Shown: in pieces, positions 21,671 to 21,696 of the stretch | Position numbering within the stretch: the stretch's first letter is position 1 | How the letters are laid out: each line of letters starts with the position of its first letter | Assembly (NCBI GenBank): GCA_023458875.1 | Contig: JAEWXO010000030.1 | Coordinates: 1-21,696 of the forward strand | Source: Bacillota bacterium | GTDB taxonomy: Bacteria > Bacillota > Clostridia > Oscillospirales > Ruminococcaceae | Reading direction: 5' to 3' | DNA length: 21,696 nucleotides | Notes under the pieces: generated by a model | Database searches by the model: none | What the model was told of the DNA's origin: nothing | Seen by the model: only the letters and a program-made list of their open reading frames with translations | Position numbers and translations under genes: made by a program

Positions 21671-21696
21671 AGATGTATAATAACGCTGTCGAAGAC

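Noticed and set aside
1..21696. CRISPR array, rRNA or complete insertion sequence
   Set aside because: No regularly spaced direct repeats, no rRNA-like segment and no transposase or flanking terminal repeats were seen.

Overview
The window looks like chromosome from a low-GC, anaerobic, gut-type Clostridia (Ruminococcus / Oscillospiraceae-like). The reasons are AT-rich codon use, GGAGG-type ribosome binding sites, TTGACA-N17-TATAAT promoters, short intrinsic terminators, a class D-type sortase with an LPxTG partner, a YlmC/YmxH-type PRC-barrel protein and a 2-hydroxyacyl-CoA dehydratase-activator-like protein. No species is assigned. The first ~130 bases are much more GC-rich than the rest, and the switch falls inside a gene.

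Layout. (1) 1-4210, sulfur block: a divergent Rrf2/CymR-type regulator (partial), a single-domain NifB-like radical SAM protein, cysteine synthase (cysK) and O-acetylhomoserine sulfhydrylase (metY). Each of cysK and metY has its own promoter, and metY has a strong operator-like inverted repeat and a 23-codon leader ORF. (2) 4244-7148, minus strand: a Y-family (UmuC/DinB) polymerase with its YolD-like partner, a truncated methyltransferase and a GNAT acetyltransferase. (3) 7149-8103: a long stretch with no intact gene. (4) 8104-10057: a small operon of a coiled-coil protein, a 5'-broken LPQTG surface protein and a sortase. (5) 10175-12869: a cytosolic-looking Cu/Zn superoxide dismutase (minus) and a LacI-type sensor fused to GGDEF (plus). 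(6) 12870-13582: gene remnants, including what looks like an rtcB 5' stub. (7) 13583-17648, minus strand: a PRC-barrel protein, a 2-hydroxyacyl-CoA dehydratase-like protein and a thiM-thiE-thiD thiamine-salvage operon. (8) 17776-19414: mgtE behind a structured leader with an attenuator-like hairpin. (9) 19415-21696: small ORFs, a truncated DUF6602-like gene, an unrecognised 305-aa protein, a 34-bp palindrome and tandem promoters pointing out of the window.

How the genes fit together. The regulator, cysK and metY make a coherent cysteine/methionine/sulfide module, and the NifB-like protein beside them suggests iron-sulfur cofactor assembly in the same regulon. thiM-thiE-thiD make thiamine phosphate from salvaged thiazole and pyrimidine. 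The two most interesting non-coding signals are a structured element present three times (373-460, 2478-2610, 10061-10140) with compensatory stem changes, and the mgtE leader, which looks like a riboswitch but which I could not place in a known class.
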